A program made the translations under genes and the position numbers. From positions 1 through 16,500 of the forward strand of contig CAZLMW010000158.1 in the NCBI GenBank assembly GCA_964560875.1: DNA of 16,500 nt, written 5' to 3'. The stretch comes from CAZLMW01 sp964560875. Lineage in GTDB: Bacteria > Myxococcota_A > UBA9042. Below, piece by piece: positions 12,389 to 16,500 of the stretch (the first letter of the stretch is position 1; the number at the start of each line of letters is the position of its first letter). Under the pieces are notes generated by a model. The model had not been told where the DNA came from. It saw only the letters and a list, made by a program, of their open reading frames with translations, and ran no database searches.

Positions 12389-13909
12389 CTAGCGCAGCGA
12401 CATCTCGAATGTAGTTGCACGGCTGCCGAAGTCGCCGGGCGGCAAGAACGCGTGCATGGAGCCGGGCGGAGGCAGATCTTCGAGCGCGATCGTCGACGAG
12501 GTGCTGTGCTTGTAGAAGAGGTATCCCGCGGTGCCGACAAGGGCCACACCGACCACGACAAGGCCGCCAGCAACGGCCTGCATGGTGTCGTGGGAGCTCT
12601 GCGCATCCTTGGCGTCCTGCAGGTACTTGTTCGCGTCCGGGTTGGCGCACTTCTCTTCGACATTGGGGCACGGGTAGAAGGTCTTCTGACCGTAGGCGAG
12701 CGCCATGACCGAGCCGATGCCGAGCGCGACGATGCCGCCCGCGCCGAGGGCGAGGCCGGGCTTGTACGAGTACCACGGCGGATGCGGGCTCTCGCCGCCG
12801 CCCATGATGGTCTTGATGACGTGGGTGACAGCGCGCTTGGACAGACCGACCTGGGGGACGCGCGTCGAACTGCTGCGCGTGACGCGATTGTGGCTGACAT
12901 CGATGAGGTAGGTGACGAGCTTGCGATCCACGACGCCGGTCGCGACGACGAGGTTGACTTCGAGCTTGCGGCCGAGCGCCAGGGCATCGACAGGGACGCG
13001 CTGCTTCACCTCGTCGAGATCCTTGTACGCCAGGCCAACGATGCCGTCCTCAAGCACAAGATGGCTCTCCAGCGGCAGGTCGATGTGGATCTTGGTCGTC
13101 TTGCCACCATCGATTCGCACGCGGTGCAACATCGAGGTCTGTGACCCCTGGACAAGGTGCAACGAGTACACGCCGGGGATCAGGTCCTTCACCGTCGCCG
13201 GCGTCTTGCCGCGCTCAGCGCCGTTGAGAATGATCTTGGCGCCCAGCGGGGTGGACGCAACGTCGACCTTGCCCTTGTCGAGCTTCTGCATGTCGCCGAC
13301 AACCTTGCGGAAGACCTCGACAACGTCGGGACGGTAGTGATCGGTCGTGATCGGCGCGCTTGGACCGAACGTGGTCACGACGAGGCGGAAAACGTCCTCG
13401 GCCTTGTCCTTCTCCTTGGCGAGAATGTGCGCGAAAGCGAGCTGCGCAAGGATGTCGAGGTAGTCCTTGCGCAGCGCATCATCGGCACCGGGGGCGGCGA
13501 GCGCGGCGCGGAACTTGCTGCTGGCGGCGTCGAGCGCCTTGATGGCGTTAACCGCGTCGGCCTGGTCGAGGTAGGCGATGCCCTTCTTCTTGGCTTCGGC
13601 CAGCGATGTGCGGCGTTCGTCGGTGAGGGCGCGCGGCAGCTGGTCGCTGCTCTTGCCAATTTTATCGATGATCTGCGTGCGCGGCACGAAGATGTAGTCG
13701 CCCTTATTCTCGGACTTGAAGACGCGCTCGATCTCGTTGAGGTAATCGACGGTCAAGCTGCTTGAGTCGGGGCCCTCCCGCAGCTCAATGAACGCGATTG
13801 TACGCTCCACTTCGCTTTCGGCGGCGGTCGCGACACCGGCAGACAAGGTCGCGGCGGCGAGCAAGCACGCGGTCAACGCGTGGGTAATGGGGGCGCGATA
13901 CGGGATCAT
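12389..13909 (-). CDS. PEGA-domain envelope protein with two C-terminal membrane segments
   Basis: Predicted 506-residue protein with a signal peptide at 1-31 (cleavage near ATAA). Residues about 32-210 are mostly helical and TPR-like (AAGADDAL-type helices and FRLVVTTFGPSAPI). A PEGA beta domain spans about 214-280, with the typical VASTPLGAKIILNGAERGKTPATVKDLIPGVY-type layout spread over 217-248. After a mixed region (281-375) come two hydrophobic segments, about 384-406 and 446-466, separated by a polar loop with C414 and C421. PEGA domains are usually found on the outer face of the cell envelope, with roles in surface adhesion or sensing that are mostly untested. ATG 13909 has AGGA 8 bases upstream. 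The frame upstream of it lies beyond the promoter and was rejected. It is the first gene of the run PEGA, tsaC, trmN6. Confidence 0.85.
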   Translation of the reverse strand: MIPYRAPITHALTACLLAAATLSAGVATAAESEVERTIAFIELREGPDSSSLTVDYLNEIERVFKSENKGDYIFVPRTQIIDKIGKSSDQLPRALTDERRTSLAEAKKKGIAYLDQADAVNAIKALDAASSKFRAALAAPGADDALRKDYLDILAQLAFAHILAKEKDKAEDVFRLVVTTFGPSAPITTDHYRPDVVEVFRKVVGDMQKLDKGKVDVASTPLGAKIILNGAERGKTPATVKDLIPGVYSLHLVQGSQTSMLHRVRIDGGKTTKIHIDLPLESHLVLEDGIVGLAYKDLDEVKQRVPVDALALGRKLEVNLVVATGVVDRKLVTYLIDVSHNRVTRSSSTRVPQVGLSKRAVTHVIKTIMGGGESPHPPWYSYKPGLALGAGGIVALGIGSVMALAYGQKTFYPCPNVEEKCANPDANKYLQDAKDAQSSHDTMQAVAGGLVVVGVALVGTAGYLFYKHSTSSTIALEDLPPPGSMHAFLPPGDFGSRATTFEMSLR

Positions 13910-13986
13910 GCGAGCGTCCTGGGCAGCCGTCTTCCGGTCGCGAGTCGTGCGACCCTCGAAAATGGAAAATGACGTGGCGTCACGCG

Positions 13987-14014
13987 ATTCTAAGAGCCCG
14001 ATAGGCACTGTCAA
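13987..14014 (-). promoter_or_regulatory. Sigma70-like promoter of the PEGA gene
   Basis: On the minus strand, TTGACA (14014-14009, perfect -35) is separated by 16 bases from TAGAAT (13992-13987, five of six -10 bases). Transcription would start near 13980, giving a leader of about 70 bases before the PEGA start at 13909. It probably also drives tsaC and the methyltransferase gene. Confidence 0.72.
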
Positions 14015-14125
14015 GGCGGCCAAATGGGGTCACGACCGCGCCGTCTTGCGTTCAGCATGGAAAGCGCCGGGCCCGACAAAGTGAGACTCCTGGCGCGCCT
14101 ATTCGCACGACTGCGCGGCCTTGGT

Positions 14126-14149
14126 GGTCTCAGGACCGGTCTCGAGACC
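14126..14149. repeat. Tandem 12-bp palindromic elements between divergent genes
   Basis: GGTCTCAGGACC (14126-14137) and GGTCTCGAGACC (14138-14149) abut and match at 10 of 12 positions. The second is a perfect palindrome and the first an imperfect one. They lie about 112 bases upstream of the PEGA -35 box and 135 bases before the lamin-tail gene. Such a pair could bind a dimeric regulator or fold as a hairpin; nothing ties it to either gene directly. Confidence 0.5.
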
Positions 14150-14272
14150 CTAATGGGACCCCACGGAGTCGCCGTAAGTAGCTGAAATCATTCGATCGCA
14201 GATTGGCACGAGGTTTGCTGTGTCTTCTCGATACCAAACGGGAAGCGCGTAGCCCGCGACGTGTGACGGGCC

Positions 14273-14279
14273 AAGGAGG
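14273..14279 (+). promoter_or_regulatory. Strong ribosome binding site of the lamin-tail gene
   Basis: AAGGAGG with 5-base spacing to ATG 14285. It is close to the ideal anti-16S complement and fixes the start. Confidence 0.85.
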
Positions 14280-14284
14280 TCAGG

Positions 14285-14941
14285 ATGGCAACGACAAGAA
14301 GAGGCGCTCGGACGCGATGGCGATGTGCGCTTGGCGCCGTATTCGCGGCGGTTTGCGGATGGACGACGCCCTCCGACGCGGCCGGGATGCCCAAAGCCAC
14401 GCTCGTGATCAGCGAGATCTTTGCCGATCCGGCCCTCGTCTCGGACGCGGCCGGTGAATTCATCGAGTTCGTCAACCTCACCCCCGGTCCCATCGCGCTC
14501 GCCAAGATCCAGATCCAAACGCCATCGGGACGCCTCCTCGCTGTCACGAGCAAACGCAAACACGTCGAATCCGGCGGCGTGGTGGTCGTCCGGCCATCCG
14601 CGTCGCGACGACCACGGCGAATGAACAGCGGAGGGTCCGCCTCGCGCCATGTCGAAGGCGTCGCGACCGGAATGCGTCTGCCCAACCGAGCCGGTCGAGT
14701 CGCCTTGCTATGGCGCGGGCGCGTCGTCGATGTCGCCCAGTGGTGGCCGCGCTGGCCATGGCCCAAGCCGCGCGCCGGGCGATCGTTGAGCCGCGTCAGT
14801 CCCGCTGCCGACGGTCGCTACGGCCGAAGCTGGCGCCACGAAACCAAGCCCCTGCGCGTCGTCGAGCGAGCAAGCCCGGGCGCGCACCGATGGTCCTGCA
14901 AACAGCTGCGGAAAGCTGGCGTGAACCAGTGCCCTCAGTGA
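14285..14941 (+). CDS. Secreted lamin-tail-domain (LTD) protein
   Basis: Predicted 218-residue exported protein. The signal peptide is residues 1-33, with an arginine-rich start (MATTRRGARTRWR), a hydrophobic stretch and cleavage near SDAA. The mature part is one LTD-like immunoglobulin fold: LVISEIFADPALVSD at 40-54 and EFIEFVNLTPGPIAL at 58-72 mark the first strands. GRSLSRVS (165-172) and RASPGAHR (195-202) match the usual end of the domain. Bacterial LTD domains are found on secreted or surface proteins, often next to nucleases or in adhesins; no catalytic domain is present here. The start is fixed by AAGGAGG at 14273-14279. Its stop lies 18 bases from the stop of the convergent Nudix gene. 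The middle part (105-125) is rich in Arg and Ser. Function unknown. Confidence 0.82.
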   Translation: MATTRRGARTRWRCALGAVFAAVCGWTTPSDAAGMPKATLVISEIFADPALVSDAAGEFIEFVNLTPGPIALAKIQIQTPSGRLLAVTSKRKHVESGGVVVVRPSASRRPRRMNSGGSASRHVEGVATGMRLPNRAGRVALLWRGRVVDVAQWWPRWPWPKPRAGRSLSRVSPAADGRYGRSWRHETKPLRVVERASPGAHRWSCKQLRKAGVNQCPQ

Positions 14942-14959
14942 TTGCTGTGAACCGGGCCC

Positions 14960-15781
14960 TCAATGAACCGGGCGGACGAGCCGTGAGATGCGCCGGCTCC
15001 ACGACTCGAGCCGAGCCTGGGCGCCGTCATCGTCGGCAGGAGGCTGCTGAACCTGGAGGTTTCCGCGGGTCAACGCGTCGACAAGTCTCAGCACCTCGTC
15101 GGCGTCGCTGCCAACGTCGCAGGGATGCATGCGCCACCAGGCACCGGCGTCGCTCAGCGCATCGTGCAACGACCGAAACGGACCGGCCGACCGGTTGCAC
15201 GCCGCGCGGGCCTCGGGCCACTCGTCTTCCTCGAGCAGCTCCCACAGCCACGAGTTGGAGCGACGCCAATACAAGCGAACCTCCCCGCCACTTGCGCTGA
15301 TTTGCACGCCGCCGCCCTCAAACGCCAACCCCAGCACGAGCTTGCGCTCGCCCAGCAGCGGCTCGACGGCCGAGATTATCGCGGCGTCTCGTTTCCTCCC
15401 GACGACGGTCCGCGAACGCCCGACCAGCTGCCTTGCCTCCGACACCGGGACCCACGCGACCGCCGCCGTTTCACGGTCTCGCATCTCCGTCACACGGACC
15501 ACGCGCATGACGAACATGCGCGTATCGGACGTATCCCCGACAAACCAGCCGGGCAGAGGCGCCACAATCTCGGCGATCACGCCCGTCTCTTCGGCCACTT
15601 CGCGCATCGCGGCGCTTTGCGGGGTCTCGCCAGGCTCGGCGCGTCCCTTCGCGAACGTCCAGGCGTATCCGCCATAGCCACCGGTCGGCGCTCGCAGCAG
15701 CAGGTTGCCGTCCCCATCGAGGACCACACCACCGTAGGCACGCGCCACGCCAGCACGTGGAGATGGATTCCAGCTCGTCAT
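14960..15781 (-). CDS. Nudix hydrolase with unassigned C-terminal domain
   Basis: Predicted 273-residue cytoplasmic protein. Residues about 10-135 form a Nudix domain with a complete Nudix box at 46-68: G46, E52, R60-E61, E64-E65 and G67 all sit at consensus spacing. The family hydrolyses nucleoside diphosphates linked to another group (NDP-sugars, ADP-ribose, diadenosine polyphosphates, oxidised nucleotides); the substrate cannot be read from this sequence. Residues about 145-273 are an extra region with a strand-rich part (LVLGLAFEGGGVQIS, RLYWRRSNSWLW), then acidic helices, which I do not recognise. ATG 15781 is supported by GGAG about 6 bases upstream on the minus strand. The gene is divergent from the DUF2277 gene and convergent with the lamin-tail gene. 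Confidence 0.88.
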   Translation of the reverse strand: MTSWNPSPRAGVARAYGGVVLDGDGNLLLRAPTGGYGGYAWTFAKGRAEPGETPQSAAMREVAEETGVIAEIVAPLPGWFVGDTSDTRMFVMRVVRVTEMRDRETAAVAWVPVSEARQLVGRSRTVVGRKRDAAIISAVEPLLGERKLVLGLAFEGGGVQISASGGEVRLYWRRSNSWLWELLEEDEWPEARAACNRSAGPFRSLHDALSDAGAWWRMHPCDVGSDADEVLRLVDALTRGNLQVQQPPADDDGAQARLESWSRRISRLVRPVH

Positions 15782-15827
15782 TCGTCGCTCCGTTCAAAGT
15801 CCGGGGCGAGAGAGTTCGCGCCGACCG

Positions 15828-15838
15828 TGTGTGACACA
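15828..15838. promoter_or_regulatory. Candidate operator between the Nudix and DUF2277 genes
   Basis: TGTGT and ACACA arms flank one central base (15828-15832, 15834-15838), 46 bases upstream of the Nudix start and 96 bases before the DUF2277 start. The symmetry is perfect outside the centre. A chance origin cannot be excluded because the arms are only 5 bases. Confidence 0.3.
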
Positions 15839-15878
15839 TTGCCCCGAGCAGGCGACAATCCCTGTCGCATTGCCCGCG

Positions 15879-15917
15879 CCGGGTGAGCCCGGAGAACACG
15901 GGTTTGCCGATACCCGG
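15879..15917 (+). promoter_or_regulatory. Two adjacent, mutually exclusive hairpins in the DUF2277 leader
   Basis: Hairpin 1 pairs CCGGG (15879-15883) with CCCGG (15888-15892) around TGAG. Hairpin 2 pairs CGGGT (15899-15903) with ACCCG (15912-15916) around 8 bases. The outer arms CCGGGT (15879-15884) and ACCCGG (15912-15917) can instead pair with each other over 6 bp, which would break both. The structure ends 4 bases before the AAAGGAGG ribosome binding site at 15922-15929. Confidence 0.45.
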
Positions 15918-15934
15918 ACCCAAAGGAGGCCGCG

Positions 15935-16207
15935 ATGTGCCGCAACATCAAGACGCTGTTCAACTTCGAGCCGCCCGCGAGCGACGACGAGCTACACGCC
16001 GCCTCGCTGCAGTTCGTGCGCAAGATCAGCGGCTTCACCAAGCCATCCCAGGCCAACGAAGCCGCGTTCGACGCCGCGATCATCGAGATCCAAGACGTCG
16101 CCCGCCGCCTGATGGACTCGCTGGTCACCAACGCACCCGCGAAAAACCGCGAGATCGAGGCCGCGAAAGCCCGCGAACGCAACCGCAAACGCTTCGGGCG
16201 CGCGTGA
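15935..16207 (+). CDS. DUF2277 family protein
   Basis: Predicted 90-residue cytoplasmic protein of the DUF2277 family, recognised by the start MCRNIKTLFNFEPPASDDE, then ASLQFVRKISGFTKPSQANE (23-42), and the later LMDSLVTNAPAKNREIEAAK (59-78). Full length for the family. The family is mostly helical, well conserved across bacteria and has no known function. ATG 15935 has an ideal AAAGGAGG 5 bases upstream (15922-15929). No signal peptide or membrane segment is seen; the C-terminus (KARERNRKRFGRA) is strongly basic. It is divergent from the Nudix gene and preceded by a leader with competing hairpins. A frame on the opposite strand (15778-16269) is a shadow. Confidence 0.92.
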   Translation: MCRNIKTLFNFEPPASDDELHAASLQFVRKISGFTKPSQANEAAFDAAIIEIQDVARRLMDSLVTNAPAKNREIEAAKARERNRKRFGRA

Positions 16208-16405
16208 TGGAAAAGCGCCAGAGCTCGATCTAACGGGCGATCGCGGCTCGGACGGCTTGATATAGCCACTCGGGGTCAGGACGCGTCCTTGGGGCGTTAG
16301 CGGCCTGCTGTGGGCATTTTGGTGTTCGGAGAGGGGCGAATTCGGCGCTCGCGGGCGGGAAAACGTGAAAACGGGGTTGGAAGCGGTCCGGCGCCAATTT
16401 CGACC

Positions 16406-16437
16406 CAAAAAGACAGAAACCGCCCGAAGGCGGTCTC
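16406..16437 (-). terminator. Intrinsic terminator of the tRNA transcript
   Basis: On the minus strand a 9-bp stem with one G-T pair (arms 16437-16429 and 16424-16416) closes a TTCG tetraloop and is followed by a T-rich run ending in TTTTT (16411-16407). It starts 22 bases after the end of the tRNA gene and is oriented to stop it. Confidence 0.8.
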
Positions 16438-16458
16438 GTAACTCGTCGTAATTAGGGG

Positions 16459-16500
16459 TGGCTGGGGAGGGACTTGAACCCTCGACCTAACGATTATGAG
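16459..16500 (-). tRNA. tRNA with CAU anticodon (elongator Met or Ile2), 3' part only
   Basis: The 3' half of a tRNA runs in from the right edge on the minus strand. The T arm is clear: stem GAGGG/CCCTC (16483-16479 and 16471-16467) around TTCAAGT. The 3' acceptor strand is CCCAGCC (16466-16460) with discriminator A at 16459. The anticodon loop CTCATAA occupies 16500-16494, giving anticodon CAU at 16498-16496, then the stem strand TCGTT. The initiator type is unlikely because the anticodon stem lacks the G-C run. Elongator Met and lysidine-modified Ile2 share this loop and cannot be separated without the 5' half. The next bases are CCC, so CCA is not encoded and would have to be added. Confidence 0.88.

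Noticed and set aside
12452..13765. Plus-strand frames across the PEGA gene
   Set aside because: Shadow frames opposite a gene with a signal peptide, PEGA domain and promoter.
15778..16408. Minus-strand frames opposite the DUF2277 gene
   Set aside because: The DUF2277 frame is recognisable and has an ideal ribosome binding site; the opposite frames have neither.

Overview
The window reads as a GC-rich chromosomal segment of a deltaproteobacterium-like organism, most likely a myxobacterium (Myxococcota). This is an inference from protein style: cysteine-rich lipoproteins with CDDGNPCT-type repeats and CDGLDNDCDG motifs, a Kelch lipoprotein, a PEGA-domain protein and a lamin-tail-domain secreted protein. 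Nothing looks like a phage, an insertion sequence, a CRISPR array or a plasmid backbone. Fourteen protein genes and one partial tRNA gene are supported.

Region 1 (1-6648, all on the minus strand) is a cell-surface block. In transcription order it holds a lytic transglycosylase (6648-5782), a giant cysteine-rich lipoprotein (5580-2056), a Kelch-propeller lipoprotein whose start overlaps the previous stop (2071-641), and a small cysteine-rich lipoprotein (549-1). The three lipoproteins all carry a short C-x5-C-x4/5-C module, which suggests a common surface role.

Region 2 (6733-10280, plus strand) starts divergently from the transglycosylase. It encodes a fused WlbA-type dehydrogenase and WlbB-type acetyltransferase, then a WlbC-type PLP aminotransferase. 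Together these cover the three middle steps toward UDP-2,3-diacetamido-2,3-dideoxy-glucuronic acid, a sugar of O-antigen and other surface glycans. A divergent ClpP peptidase with its own ribosome binding site follows.

Region 3 (10356-13909, minus strand) contains, in transcription order, a PEGA-domain envelope protein behind a good sigma70-like promoter, a TsaC/YrdC-family protein, a TrmN6-like methyltransferase that overlaps tsaC by 4 bp, and, after a 357-base gap, an 84-residue acidic-linker protein of unknown role. The tsaC/methyltransferase pair points to modification of tRNA position A37.

Region 4 (14285-16500) has a secreted lamin-tail protein (plus), a Nudix hydrolase with an unassigned C-terminal domain (minus), a DUF2277 protein (plus) behind a leader with competing hairpins, and at the right edge the 3' part of a CAU-anticodon tRNA on the minus strand with its terminator.

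The most unusual items are the strict two-type alternation of the 26 cysteine units in the giant lipoprotein, the WlbA-WlbB fusion with a zinc-ribbon-like tail and a 9-bp coding minisatellite, the 84-residue small protein, the divergent ClpP, and the refoldable leader before the DUF2277 gene.
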